Source: Streptomyces globisporus (GTDB taxonomy: Bacteria > Actinomycetota > Actinomycetes > Streptomycetales > Streptomycetaceae). From it: a stretch of DNA of 64,000 bases. Shown here piece after piece: positions 48,489 through 57,135 of the stretch (the stretch's first letter is position 1; every line of letters starts with the position of its first letter). The DNA lies in contig BMTG01000012.1 of the NCBI GenBank assembly GCA_014649555.1, positions 124,001-188,000 of the forward strand. The letters are read 5' to 3'. A program made the translations under genes and the position numbers. Below the pieces are notes generated by a model. It was not told the origin of the DNA. It did not search any database and saw nothing but the letters and a program-made list of their open reading frames with translations.

Positions 48489-49448
48489 GTGGAGCGGACG
48501 GCCGGGGCGGGCGGAGGGGCCGGCAAGGTCCTGTCGATGCGGGAGGCGGTAGCCGCCTTCGTCCACGACGGGGACACCGTGAGCCTCGAAGGGTTCACCC
48601 ATCTCATCCCGACCGCCGCCGGGCACGAGATCATCCGGCAGGGGCGCCGGGATCTCACGGTCGTCCGGATGACGGCGGACATCGTGGTGGACCAGATGCT
48701 GGCCGCCGGGTGCGTGACGCGGCTGGTCTCCTCGTTCGTGGGCAACTCCTCCGCCGGTTCGCTCGGTGAGCTGCGGCGGCGGATCGAGCACGCCGATCCC
48801 GAGCCGCTGGTGTTCGAGGAGTACAGCCACTACGGGATGGTGTGCCGGTATATCGCCGGTGCGCAGCGGCTGCCGTTCCACCCGCTGCGCAGTTACGCGG
48901 GCAGCGATCTGCCGTCGGTCAACCCCGGTATCCGTAAGGTCACTTCGCCCTATCCGGCCGCCGACGGATCCACCGAGGAGATCCACGTCGTTCCGCCCGT
49001 CCATCCGGATGTGACGTTCATCCACGCCCAGCGTGCCGACCGCCGGGGCAACACCCAGATCTGGGGGTTGACCGGGGTCCAGGCCGAGGCGGTGTACGCG
49101 GCGGAGAAGGCGGTCGTGGTGGTGGAGGAACTGGTGGCGGACGAGGTGATCCGCGCGGACCCGAACCGCACTCTCGTCCCCGCCCACGCGGTGGACGCGG
49201 TGGTCCTGTGCCCGCGCGGGGCGCACCCGTCGTTCGCGCAGGGCTACTACGACCGGGACAACGCCTTCTACCGTGCGTGGTCCGCGATCAGCAAGGATCC
49301 GGCGCGGCTGCGGGGATGGCTGGAGGAGTGGGTGTACGGGACCGCCGACCATGCCGCGTACGTGGCGAAGCTGGGCGAGGAGTTCTGGGCGGGGCTGGCG
49401 GTCGGCGACGCGCCGAGCGGGTCGGTGGACTACGGGAGGCGGCTGTGA
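48489..49448 (+). CDS. CoA-transferase family I, alpha subunit (3-oxoadipate CoA-transferase-like)
   Basis: A 319-residue subunit. The alpha-subunit fold is seen in MREAVAAFVHDGDTVSLEGFTHLIP, LTVVRMTADIVVDQMLAAG and the HAQRADRRGNTQIWGLTG block. With the beta subunit it moves CoA from succinyl-CoA (or another donor) to a 3-oxo or dicarboxylic acid. I chose the GTG at 48489 with GGGTGAGGG upstream; an ATG at 48441 would add 16 mostly basic residues and overlap the LysR motif region. Its stop overlaps the start of the beta gene (GTGA). Confidence 0.88.
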   Translation: MERTAGAGGGAGKVLSMREAVAAFVHDGDTVSLEGFTHLIPTAAGHEIIRQGRRDLTVVRMTADIVVDQMLAAGCVTRLVSSFVGNSSAGSLGELRRRIEHADPEPLVFEEYSHYGMVCRYIAGAQRLPFHPLRSYAGSDLPSVNPGIRKVTSPYPAADGSTEEIHVVPPVHPDVTFIHAQRADRRGNTQIWGLTGVQAEAVYAAEKAVVVVEELVADEVIRADPNRTLVPAHAVDAVVLCPRGAHPSFAQGYYDRDNAFYRAWSAISKDPARLRGWLEEWVYGTADHAAYVAKLGEEFWAGLAVGDAPSGSVDYGRRL

Positions 49449-50230
49449 GCGGTCAGCCTGGGGAGGAGACGCGGCCCGTCACCCCGTCCGAGCTGCTCTC
49501 GGTCGTCGCCGCGCGTGAACTGGCCGGGCGGCGGACCGTGTTCGCGGGGATCGGGCTGCCGACGCTCGCCACCGAGCTGGCGCGGCTGACCGTCGCTCCG
49601 GACATCGAGGTGGTGTACGAGTCCGGGGTCTGCGGGGCCCACCCCTCCCATCTGCCGGAGACCATCGCGGACGCCGTCCTGATCACGGGGGCCGAGGCGG
49701 TGGTGTCCATGGCCACGCTGTTCGGCTCGGTGCTCCAGGGCGGGCACATCGACGTCGGCTTCCTGGGGGCGGCGCAGATCGACCGGTGGGGCAGCCTCAA
49801 CACCTCGGTGATCGGGGAATGGGAGAGTCCGTCGGTGCGGCTGCCGGGTTCCGGGGGCGCGGTCGAGGTGATGGCGAACGCCCGGGAGGTGTTCGTGGTG
49901 ATGCGCCGCCACACCCCGCGCTCCTTCGCGGACGTGCTGGACTTCTGTACGACGCCGGGTCCCGACCGGGCGCTCGCGGACGGCATCCGCCCGCTCGGCG
50001 CCGGGGTCACCCGGGTCATCACCGAACTGGGCGTCCTCGCCCGCGAGGGGGTCGGGGATGAGCTGCGGCTGGTCGCCGTGCATCCCGGGGTGACCGTCGA
50101 GCAGGTGCGGGCCGCGACCGGCTGGGAGCTGAAGACCGCCGACCGGCTCGCGACGACGGCCCCGCCCACCTCCGCGGAGCTGCGGCTCCTGCGCGACGAT
50201 GTCGACCCGAACCGTGTCTACCTCCGCTGA
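49445..50230 (+). CDS. CoA-transferase family I, beta subunit
   Basis: A 261-residue partner of the preceding alpha subunit. The conserved VYESGVCG (the Glu is the expected catalytic residue that becomes the CoA thioester), then MATLFGSVLQGGHIDVGFLGAAQIDRWGSLNTSVIG, are typical of the glutaconate/oxoadipate CoA-transferase beta chain. It starts with a GTG overlapping the alpha stop, so the two subunits are made by coupled translation. The following 3-hydroxyacyl-CoA dehydrogenase gene begins 16 bases after its stop. Confidence 0.9.
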   Translation: MSGQPGEETRPVTPSELLSVVAARELAGRRTVFAGIGLPTLATELARLTVAPDIEVVYESGVCGAHPSHLPETIADAVLITGAEAVVSMATLFGSVLQGGHIDVGFLGAAQIDRWGSLNTSVIGEWESPSVRLPGSGGAVEVMANAREVFVVMRRHTPRSFADVLDFCTTPGPDRALADGIRPLGAGVTRVITELGVLAREGVGDELRLVAVHPGVTVEQVRAATGWELKTADRLATTAPPTSAELRLLRDDVDPNRVYLR

Positions 50231-50246
50231 AAGGGCCGTAACTGCC

Positions 50247-51797
50247 ATGCGTATCAGGATCGTCGGAGCCGGGGCCATGGGCCGGGGCATCGCCCAGTGG
50301 GCGGCGAGCGCGGGACACACCGTGGAGCTGGGTGACGTACGGCCCGAGGCGGTGAAGGAGGCTCTGGACTTCATCGCGTCGATGCTGGACCGGGCGGTCG
50401 CGAAGGGCCGGACGACCGCCGCCGACCGGGACGCGGCGGTGGCCCGGCTGGTCCCGCTCGCCGAGCCGTGGGCGGCGGGCCCGGCCGTGGAGCTGGTGAT
50501 CGAGGCGGTCCGGGAGGACCTGGAGACGAAGGCCGAGGTGTTCGGGAAGCTGGAGCGGGCGCTGCCCGCCTCCGCCGTCTTCGCGACGAACACCTCCTCC
50601 CTGTCGGTGACGCGGATCGCGGCGACGCTCCGGGACCCGTCGCGCCTGGCCGGGCTGCACTTCTTCAACCCGGTGCCGCTGATGCGGATCGTCGAGGTGG
50701 TGCCGGGCGCGGCCACCCGCCCGGAGATCCCGGTCCTGCTCACCGAGCTGGTCGAGGGGTGCGGGCACCGGGCGGTGACCGTCGCCGACACCCCCGGCTT
50801 CCTGGTCAACCACGCCGGGCGGGGGCTGGTGACCGAGGCGCTCGCGCTGCTGGAGGAGTCCGTGGCGGACCCGGCGGAGATCGACCGGATCGCCCGGGAC
50901 GTGCTGGGGCTGCGCATGGGCCCCTTCGAACTGATGGATCTGACCGGTCTCGACGTGACGGCCGCGGTGATCGACTCGATCTGGCAGGGCTTCCGGTACG
51001 AGGACCGGCTGCGCCCGTCCTTCCTGACCCCGAACCGGGTGGTGGCCGGGCTGCACGGCCGAAAGACGGGCCGGGGCTGGTACGCGTACGGCGACGGGGC
51101 GTCCGGCCCCGCACCGGAGAGCGCGGTCACCGGGGACGCGGACCGCCCGGTGTTCCTGGCCTCGGCCGGGCGGCCGGAGACGGCGTCGTACGAGGAGGAG
51201 CTGACCGCGTCGCTGGAGGCGGCGGGCGTCCGCGTCGAGCGGGGCGTGGGGCCGTCGGCGGAGGCCGTGGTGCTGGTGCCCGTCTGGGGGACGCCGGTGT
51301 CGGCGGCGGTAGCGGACGGCGGGCTGCCCCGGGAGCGTACGTTCGGCGTGGAGGTGCTGCCCTCGGCGGGGCGGCGGCGGGTCCTGGCGGTGACGGCGGC
51401 CGGTGATCCGGCGGCCGCCCGGGACGCGCGGGCGGTGCTGGCCCGGGCGGCCGGGGGCGAGGAACCGTACGGGGTGTCGGTGGTGCGGGACACCGCGGGC
51501 TCGGTCGCGCAGCGGCTGCTGTCCTCCGTCGTCGCGGTCGGCTGCTCGATCGCGGAACGCTCGCTGGCCGCGCCCGCCGACATCGATCTCGCGGTGACCA
51601 CGGGCCTCGGCTATCCGGCCGGGCCGCTGGCGTGGGGCGAGCGGATCGGGGCCGTACGGATGCTGGCGCTGCAGCGGGCACTGCACGCGTCGACCGGCGA
51701 TCAGCGCCACCGGCCGACGCGGTGGCTCACCGAGCGGGCCGCCCTGGGTCTTGCCCTGACCGATCCGGGGACGTCGCCGGCGGACTGCCTGGGGTGA
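50247..51797 (+). CDS. 3-hydroxyacyl-CoA dehydrogenase (PaaH-like, two-domain)
   Basis: A 516-residue NAD-dependent enzyme. The Rossmann loop MRIRIVGAGAMGRGIAQWAA is at the very N-terminus. The active-site block GLHFFNPVPLMRIVEVVPG with catalytic His follows near 140. A first 3HCDH domain is VTVADTPGFLVNHAGRGLVTEAL; a second, more divergent C-terminal one (QRLLSSVVAVGCSIAERSLA; GLGYPAGPLAWGERIGAVR) makes the protein about 500 residues, as in PaaH/HbdA-like 3-hydroxyadipyl-CoA dehydrogenases. Its product would feed the thiolase of the same regulon. ATG with AAAGGG 12 bases upstream. Last gene of the operon. Confidence 0.9.
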   Translation: MRIRIVGAGAMGRGIAQWAASAGHTVELGDVRPEAVKEALDFIASMLDRAVAKGRTTAADRDAAVARLVPLAEPWAAGPAVELVIEAVREDLETKAEVFGKLERALPASAVFATNTSSLSVTRIAATLRDPSRLAGLHFFNPVPLMRIVEVVPGAATRPEIPVLLTELVEGCGHRAVTVADTPGFLVNHAGRGLVTEALALLEESVADPAEIDRIARDVLGLRMGPFELMDLTGLDVTAAVIDSIWQGFRYEDRLRPSFLTPNRVVAGLHGRKTGRGWYAYGDGASGPAPESAVTGDADRPVFLASAGRPETASYEEELTASLEAAGVRVERGVGPSAEAVVLVPVWGTPVSAAVADGGLPRERTFGVEVLPSAGRRRVLAVTAAGDPAAARDARAVLARAAGGEEPYGVSVVRDTAGSVAQRLLSSVVAVGCSIAERSLAAPADIDLAVTTGLGYPAGPLAWGERIGAVRMLALQRALHASTGDQRHRPTRWLTERAALGLALTDPGTSPADCLG

Positions 51798-51862
51798 GCC
51801 CACCGGTCCGGGTGACCGATTCGTACAAGACGGCCGCGGTGCCGCGTGCCTACGGTCGGGGC

Positions 51863-52264
51863 ATGACTCCACGACTCGACGCCATCAGCATCATCACCTC
51901 CGACCTCGCGGCCTCGCTCGCCTTCTACCGGCGGCTCGGTCTCGACATCCCCGACGGGGCGGAGTCCGCGCCCCATGTCGAAGTGACCCTGCCGGGCGGG
52001 CAGCGGCTGCTGTGGGACACGGAGGAGGTCATCGCCTCGTTCGACCCGGACTGGCAGCGCCCCGCGGGCGGCGGTGAGCGGGTCGCCCTGGCGTTCGTCT
52101 GCGACAGTCCGGCGGAGGTGGACGCGTTGTACGCGGAGCTGGTCGGCGCCGGGTACACCGGGCATCTGAAGCCGTGGGACGCGGTGTGGGGGCAGCGCTA
52201 CGCGGTGGTGCTGGACCCGGACGGATGCGGGGTGTCGTTGTTCGCCGCCGCCGACGCGACGTAG
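51863..52264 (+). CDS. VOC (glyoxalase/dioxygenase fold) family protein
   Basis: A 133-residue single-copy VOC protein with two beta-alpha-beta-beta-beta modules: LDAISIITSDLAASLAFYRRLGL and VALAFVCDSPAEVDALYAELVGAG, ending in YAVVLDPDGCGVSLFA. Metal-binding positions are only partly evident, so it may be a binding or resistance protein rather than an enzyme. The last 67 bases overlap, on opposite strands, the 3' end of the AraC-type gene. It is 66 bases past the dehydrogenase gene on the same strand, but its function is probably unrelated. Confidence 0.88.
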   Translation: MTPRLDAISIITSDLAASLAFYRRLGLDIPDGAESAPHVEVTLPGGQRLLWDTEEVIASFDPDWQRPAGGGERVALAFVCDSPAEVDALYAELVGAGYTGHLKPWDAVWGQRYAVVLDPDGCGVSLFAAADAT

Positions 52265-52962
52265 GCCCCCAGCGTCGTGCCGGCCAGGTCGCGCATCTCC
52301 CGGGCCAGGTGCGCCTGGTCGGTGCAGCCCGCCGCGCAGGCCGCCTCGGCGTAGGGCAGGCCGGTGCGGACCAGGGCCAGGGCCCGTTGCAGGCGGAGGA
52401 TCCTCGCCAGCGTCTTGGGGCCGTAGCCGAAGGCGGCCAGGGAGCGGCGGTGCAGCTGGCGGGCGCCGAGGCCGACCTCGGCGGCCGTCGACGCGACGCT
52501 CCTGCCGCGCCGCAGCCCGTCGGCGACGGCCGCCGTGAGCGGGTCCGGCGGTCCGGTGTCGGCGGACCGGGCGAGCGCGAACTCCTCCAGGGCGGCGGCG
52601 GGGTCGGCGGACCGGCCGAGCCGGCCGGTGAGCGTGGCGACGGCTCTACGGGGCCAGAGCTCGGTCAGGTCGACCCGGTGGTCGCGCAGTTCGTGCGCCG
52701 GTACGCCGAGGAGGACGGGGGCGGTGCCGGGCGCGAACCGGATCGCGGCGCAGGAGCCCCGGTTGCGCGGGTCGACCTCGAACGCGTGGGTGTCGGGCCC
52801 GGCGACGACGAGGCGGCGGGCGGTCCAGATCAGGTCCATGCAGCCGTCGGGGAGCACGGACCGGGCGGACCGCTCGGAGCCCGGCGGGACGTCCAGGGTC
52901 CAGACGACGGCCCCGTCCAGCCGGGAGGGCCGCTCCTGGTACCGCTGGTGTCGCCGGGGCAT
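52198..52962 (-). CDS. AraC-family transcriptional regulator
   Basis: A 254-residue regulator. The N-terminal half is the DUF6597-like sensor region (SVLPDGCMDLIWTARRLVVAGPDTHAF). The C-terminal AraC helix-turn-helix is VASTAAEVGLGARQLHRRSLAAFGYGPKTLARILRLQRAL, then YAEAACAAGCTDQAHLAREM. The C-terminal tail (AANNDTPHPSGSSTTA) is encoded within the antisense of the VOC gene, giving a 67-base convergent overlap. GTGGAGG stands right before the ATG. This pairing with a VOC gene seems common in Streptomyces from memory and suggests linked regulation. Confidence 0.87.
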   Translation of the reverse strand: MPRRHQRYQERPSRLDGAVVWTLDVPPGSERSARSVLPDGCMDLIWTARRLVVAGPDTHAFEVDPRNRGSCAAIRFAPGTAPVLLGVPAHELRDHRVDLTELWPRRAVATLTGRLGRSADPAAALEEFALARSADTGPPDPLTAAVADGLRRGRSVASTAAEVGLGARQLHRRSLAAFGYGPKTLARILRLQRALALVRTGLPYAEAACAAGCTDQAHLAREMRDLAGTTLGAYVASAAANNDTPHPSGSSTTA

Positions 52963-52980
52963 ACCTCCACGCTAGCGCGG

Positions 52981-54189
52981 TCAGCGGGTGGGCGGTTCCT
53001 CGATCTCGGTGGGCTCCCTCGACTCCCTGGTTTCCCTGGGCTCCTTCGCGTCCTTGGGCTCCTTCTCCCAGGTCGCGTGCAGCCGGGACTTCACGTCGTC
53101 GGGCGGCAGGAAGCGGGACCAGCGCTCGGGGAACTCGGAGGGCATGTACGCGGGGCCGTCGTCCTCGTCATCGTCGTCGTCCGTGCCGTCGTAGGCCGCC
53201 GAGCGGGTGCGGGCGACGAACTCGGCGGCCTGCGCGGCCCTGACGCGTTCGGTGGCCTCGCGGGCGGCGGCCGTGGCGAGCGAGGGCCACACCCGGTCGA
53301 TGGCCGCGTTGACCGCGGCGCCGACCAGGACCGCGAAGGCGGAGATGCCGATCCACAGCAGCACGGCGATCGGCGCCGCCAGGGAGCCGTAGATGGTCGG
53401 GCCCTCGACCGTGCTGGTCAGGTAGATCCGGAGCAGGAAGCTGCCGAGGACCCACATGCCGAGCGCCACCAGCGCCCCGGGAACGTCCTCGATCCAGGGC
53501 GAACGGACGGGGACGGACACGTGGTAGAGCGTCGTGAGGAACGCGATGGTCAGCAGTATGACGAGCGGCCAGTACAGGACGGCTATGACCTCGGTGCCCC
53601 AGGGCACGAACTCGACCACCCGGTCCGGGCCGACGACCAGCAGCGGCAGCACCACCGCGCCGAGCAGCAGGGCGACGACGTACAGCAGGAAGGCGAGCAG
53701 CCGGGTCTTGACGATGCCGCGGTGGCCGTCGAGGCCGTACATCACGGTGATGGTGTCGATGAAGACGTTGACCGCGCGGGAGCCCGACCACAGGGCGATG
53801 GCGAAGCCGAGGGAGATGACGTCGGGGCGGGCCCCGGTCGTGACGTCGGCGAGCAGCGGTTTGGCGAAGTCGTTGACCCCGCGCTCGGACAGCACCGTCT
53901 GGGAGGCGGAGAGGATGTTGCGCTCGATGGAGGCGACCGTGGTGGTGGTCGTCCACTCGTCGACGTAACCGAGCAGTCCGATCATGCCGAGCAGCAGCGG
54001 GGGCAGCGAGAGCAGGGTGAAGAACGCCGCCTCGGCCGCGAGGCCCAGAATGCGGTACTCGATGCACGAGTTGACGGTGTCCTTGAGCAAGTGCCACGCC
54101 ATGCGCCGTTTGGAGACGTTGCGGTAGAGCACTCGCGCCCGGTGGAGCCGGCCCGGTGGCCGCTCGGGTGTTTCGTTTGCTGCCTGCAC
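52981..54189 (-). CDS. YihY/BrkB family membrane protein
   Basis: A 402-residue inner-membrane protein with six helices and the family blocks LGLAAEAAFFTLLSLPPLLLGMIGLLGY, GLAIALWSGSRA-like LGFAIALWSGSRAVNVFIDTI, and LLRIYLTSTVEGPTIYGSLAAPIAVLLWIG. The cytoplasmic C-terminus (about 325-402) is highly charged (TDDDDDEDDGPAY; KEPKDAKEPRETRESREP). The start is uncertain: the GTG at 54189 directly abuts an AAGGAG, leaving no spacing, and only 17 bases separate it from the divergent acyl-CoA dehydrogenase start. An internal ATG (MAWHLLKD, 54102) is a good alternative. Confidence 0.85.
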   Translation of the reverse strand: MQAANETPERPPGRLHRARVLYRNVSKRRMAWHLLKDTVNSCIEYRILGLAAEAAFFTLLSLPPLLLGMIGLLGYVDEWTTTTTVASIERNILSASQTVLSERGVNDFAKPLLADVTTGARPDVISLGFAIALWSGSRAVNVFIDTITVMYGLDGHRGIVKTRLLAFLLYVVALLLGAVVLPLLVVGPDRVVEFVPWGTEVIAVLYWPLVILLTIAFLTTLYHVSVPVRSPWIEDVPGALVALGMWVLGSFLLRIYLTSTVEGPTIYGSLAAPIAVLLWIGISAFAVLVGAAVNAAIDRVWPSLATAAAREATERVRAAQAAEFVARTRSAAYDGTDDDDDEDDGPAYMPSEFPERWSRFLPPDDVKSRLHATWEKEPKDAKEPRETRESREPTEIEEPPTR

Positions 54190-54206
54190 CTCCTTACCGT
54201 ATCCGT

Positions 54207-55844
54207 ATGGCAGCCACCACCCACACCGTGACCAATCAGGTTCCGCCGCTGGTCGGCCATGACGTCTTCGCCACCGACCGGGTCCTGTCGGAGGCCGTCG
54301 AGCGGCACATCGAGCCCGGGATCCTGCCCGTGGCGCTGGAGGAGCTCGGCGAGCTCGGCCGGGCCGCGGGCTCGGCCCAGGCCCAGGAGTGGGGTGCGCA
54401 GGCGAACGCGCACCCGCCCGTTCTGCGGACGCACGACCGTTACGGGCATCGCGTCGACGAGGTGGAGTTCCATCCGTCCTGGCACCGGCTGCTGGGCCAT
54501 GCCGTGTCCGCCGGGCTGACGGACGCCTGGGGGCGGCCGGCCGGTCATGTCCGGCGTGCGGCGGGGTTCCTGGTCTGGACGCAGGCCGAGGCGGGGCACG
54601 GCTGCCCGCTGTCGATGACGCATGCCGCGGTGCCCGCGCTGCGCACCGATCCGGCGCTGGGCGCCGCGTGGGAGCCGCTGCTGACCTCGCACACGTACGT
54701 GGAGGGGCTCCGGAATCCGCGCGAGAAGGCCGGGGTGCTCTTCGGGATGGGCATGACGGAGAAGCAGGGCGGCACCGACGTGCGGTCCAACACGACCCGG
54801 GCCGAGCCGCTGTCCGGCGCGGGCGAGTACCTGCTCACCGGGCACAAGTGGTTCTGTTCGGCGCCGATGTCGGACGGTTTCCTGGTGCTGGCGCAGGCGC
54901 CGGGCGGGCTGAGCTGCTTCCTGGTGCCGCGTGTGCTTCCGGACGGCACGCGCAACGTGTTCCTGATCCAACGGCTGAAGGACAAGCTGGGCAACCGGTC
55001 CAACGCGTCCGCCGAGGTCGAGTTCGACGGGACCTGGGCCCGCCTCGTCGGGGAGGAGGGGCGCGGGGTGCGCACCATCATCGAGATGGTGGCGGCCACC
55101 CGTCTCGACTGCGTGGTGGGTTCGGCGGGGCTGATGCGGCAGGCGGTGGCGCAGGCGGTCCATCACAGCGCGTACCGCAGCGCGTTCGGCGGGCCGCTGA
55201 TCGACAAGCCCCTGATGCGCAACGTCCTGGCCGACCTGGCCCTGGAGTCGGAGGCGGCGACGGTGCTGGCGATGCGGCTGGCGGCGGCGTACGACGCGGA
55301 CACCGAGGAGGAGCGGGCGTTCCTGCGGCTCGCGCTGCCCGCAGCGAAGTTCTGGGTCACCAAGCGCTGCACCGCCGTGGTGGGCGAGGCGTTGGAATGC
55401 CTGGGCGGCAACGGGTACGTCGAGGAGTCGGGTATGCCCCGGCTGCTGCGCGAGGCGCCGCTCAACTCGATCTGGGAGGGTTCGGGGAACGTCCAGGCGC
55501 TGGATGTGCTGCGGGCGCTCCAGCGGGAGCCGCGGGCGCTGGACGCGTTTCTTCGGGAGGTCGGGCAGGCGCGCGGGGCGGATCACCGGCTCGACGCGGC
55601 GATCAAGGGGCTGCTGACGGAGCTGGCCGATCTGGACGGCATCGAGGCGCGGGCGCGGCGGCTGGTGGAGCGGTTCGCGCTGGTGCTCCAGGGCTCGCTG
55701 CTGGTGCGCTGGGCTCCGCCGGAGGTCGCCGACGCGTTCTGCGCGTCGCGGCTCGGCGGGGACGGGGGCGCGGTGTTCGGGACACTGCCGCACAGCCTGG
55801 ATCTCGCGTCGGTGGTGGCACGGGCCCGGCCGTCCGTGGCTTAG
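54207..55844 (+). CDS. Acyl-CoA dehydrogenase family protein, AidB-like
   Basis: A 545-residue flavoprotein. The N-terminal TNQVPPLVGHDVFATDRVLSEAV and the extended C-terminal part are those of AidB (adaptive response protein) rather than of ordinary 380-residue acyl-CoA dehydrogenases. FAD-binding and substrate blocks are GMGMTEKQGGTDVRSNTTRAEP and KRCTAVVGEALECLGGNGYVEESGMPRLLREAPLNSIWEG. AidB binds DNA and is induced with Ada and AlkA in E. coli; here an Ada-AlkA fusion lies 16 kb away. No ribosome binding site precedes the ATG, so the mRNA may be leaderless. Confidence 0.88.
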   Translation: MAATTHTVTNQVPPLVGHDVFATDRVLSEAVERHIEPGILPVALEELGELGRAAGSAQAQEWGAQANAHPPVLRTHDRYGHRVDEVEFHPSWHRLLGHAVSAGLTDAWGRPAGHVRRAAGFLVWTQAEAGHGCPLSMTHAAVPALRTDPALGAAWEPLLTSHTYVEGLRNPREKAGVLFGMGMTEKQGGTDVRSNTTRAEPLSGAGEYLLTGHKWFCSAPMSDGFLVLAQAPGGLSCFLVPRVLPDGTRNVFLIQRLKDKLGNRSNASAEVEFDGTWARLVGEEGRGVRTIIEMVAATRLDCVVGSAGLMRQAVAQAVHHSAYRSAFGGPLIDKPLMRNVLADLALESEAATVLAMRLAAAYDADTEEERAFLRLALPAAKFWVTKRCTAVVGEALECLGGNGYVEESGMPRLLREAPLNSIWEGSGNVQALDVLRALQREPRALDAFLREVGQARGADHRLDAAIKGLLTELADLDGIEARARRLVERFALVLQGSLLVRWAPPEVADAFCASRLGGDGGAVFGTLPHSLDLASVVARARPSVA

Positions 55845-55886
55845 GGGGTGTCCGGCGGATCTTGACCGGATCCGCCGGACACCCCC
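55845..55886 (+). terminator. Hairpin terminator of the AidB-like gene
   Basis: GGGGTGTCCGGCGGATC pairs perfectly with GATCCGCCGGACACCCC (17 bp or more) over a 7-base loop. The left arm begins in the last base of the stop codon. Confidence 0.85.
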
Positions 55887-55896
55887 CGGGCCTCAC

Positions 55897-55941
55897 GCGA
55901 GCGAGGACCCGCCCGGAGGCGCCGGGCGGGTCCTCGCTCGC
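55897..55941 (-). terminator. Hairpin terminator of the DoxX-family gene
   Basis: A perfect 20-bp stem, GCGAGCGAGGACCCGCCCGG / CCGGGCGGGTCCTCGCTCGC, with a 5-base loop, 8 bases past the stop of the DoxX gene. Together with the hairpin at 55845-55886 it makes a strong double barrier between convergent genes. Confidence 0.88.
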
Positions 55942-55948
55942 GCCGGGC

Positions 55949-56509
55949 TCAGGAGAGGCGCTTACGGGCGGCCTCGACGGAGTGCGTGACGCCGTCGACG
56001 GTCGCGCCCGCCGCGTTCCCCACCTGGTGGGAGACGGCATGGGCACGATGGCTGACCGCGTCGGACGCGTGGGCCGCCGTCCGACGGGTCCGGTACGCGA
56101 GCGAGGGCTTGCCGTGGGTGTCGGCCGCGGCGATCAGCAGCCCGCCGAGCAGGGACAGGTCGGTGAGGAGATCCACGCGCCGCGCCCCGGAACCGTCGTC
56201 CGGCCCGCGGCCGCCGGCCGTGAGGGCGGAGGACACCAGGGTCACCGCGAGGGCCGCGGACGCCAGCCGTGGCGCGCGCCCCAGGGCGAGCAGGACACCG
56301 GCCCCGAGCTGCACCGCGCCCTGGAGGCGGACGAGCTGCTCGGGATCCTCGGGCAGGAACGGGAGGCGCGTGGCGAGTGCGGGGGCCTCCCGCTCACCCC
56401 GGGCGTCCTCGGGCGGATCGGGGAGGGCGGGATCGCGGACCGCCGCGATCCCGTCACGGATGAATTTCGCGGCCAGCAGGGGCCGGGCGACTCTGCGCAG
56501 AACAGCCAT
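55949..56509 (-). CDS. DoxX family membrane protein
   Basis: A 186-residue protein with about four membrane helices: AVLRRVARPLLAAKFIRDGI, LQGAVQLGAGVLLALG, RLASAALAVTLVSSALTAG and LLTDLSLLGGLLIAAAD. This is the DoxX layout. A basic/polar C-terminal tail of about 50 residues (AHASDAVSHRAHAVSHQVGNAAGATVDGV) with heptad-like His/Ala repeats is unusual for the family and might bind membrane or metal. The start is the ATG at 56509; upstream codons are not coding-like. Function in Streptomyces unknown; DoxX proteins are linked to redox stress or sulfur metabolism elsewhere. Confidence 0.82.
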   Translation of the reverse strand: MAVLRRVARPLLAAKFIRDGIAAVRDPALPDPPEDARGEREAPALATRLPFLPEDPEQLVRLQGAVQLGAGVLLALGRAPRLASAALAVTLVSSALTAGGRGPDDGSGARRVDLLTDLSLLGGLLIAAADTHGKPSLAYRTRRTAAHASDAVSHRAHAVSHQVGNAAGATVDGVTHSVEAARKRLS

Positions 56510-56706
56510 GACCGTTCCGTTGCCCCGTCCGGGCCGGACCACACCCCTCGCCGTACCGGCGTACTCCGGGATGGGGACGGCCGATCGGCGGTCGGCAGGT
56601 GTCGTACGGACAGGGTGCGGGAACCCGTGATCCGTCGCGACGATGCGTACGCGTCGGCGCCTGGATGCCGATGGACGCATGTCGGTGGATACCTGAGGAG
56701 GACGCG

Positions 56707-57084
56707 GTGGGAGCTTGGCCGGTGCGGTGGGCGGGTGCGGCGACCGCCGCCTATGGGGTGGGCATTCTGGTACGCCCGGCGCTGATGGCCCGCCCGTGCG
56801 GCCTGGACGACGAGGACGGGTCCGTGCCGGCGGCGACCGCGCTGCTGATCCGCGCCGTGGGGGTCAGGGACCTCGCGACCGGGCTCGCCATGCTGGCCGC
56901 GAAGGAGGGCGCCGCGCTGCGGGCGGCAACCGTGTGCAGGGTCGCGTCCGACCTCGGTGACGCGGTGCTCTTCGGTACGCAGCTCCCCGATCCGGCCGCA
57001 CGGCGGAAGGCCGCCGCGGTCGCGGGAGGCTGGGGCGCGCTGTGCGCGGTGGCGGGCCTGGCGTCGCGGAGCGTGCGGAAGTAG
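56707..57084 (+). CDS. Small hypothetical membrane protein
   Basis: A 125-residue hydrophobic protein starting at a GTG with GAGGAGG six bases upstream. Four membrane segments are likely: WPVRWAGAATAAYGVGILVRP, AATALLIRAVGVRDLATGLAML, a middle GDAVLFGTQ segment, and AAAVAGGWGALCAVAGLA. The RAVGVRDLATGLAML segment with its RD pair resembles DUF4267-like small membrane proteins; the match is tentative. It is divergent from the DoxX gene and ends at a terminator. Confidence 0.7.
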   Translation: MGAWPVRWAGAATAAYGVGILVRPALMARPCGLDDEDGSVPAATALLIRAVGVRDLATGLAMLAAKEGAALRAATVCRVASDLGDAVLFGTQLPDPAARRKAAAVAGGWGALCAVAGLASRSVRK

Positions 57085-57104
57085 GGCAAGAGCCGAGGGA
57101 AGCA

Positions 57105-57135
57105 GGGGTGCCCGCTCGACCGGAGCGGGCACCCC
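57105..57135 (+). terminator. Hairpin terminator of the small membrane protein gene
   Basis: A perfect 13-bp stem, GGGGTGCCCGCTC / GAGCGGGCACCCC, with a 5-base loop, 20 bases past the stop codon. Confidence 0.85.

Noticed and set aside
44864-51797. The region considered as an antibiotic biosynthetic cluster
   Set aside because: Thiolase, CoA-transferase, dehydrogenase and LysR are catabolic. No synthase, carrier protein or resistance gene accompanies the monooxygenase.
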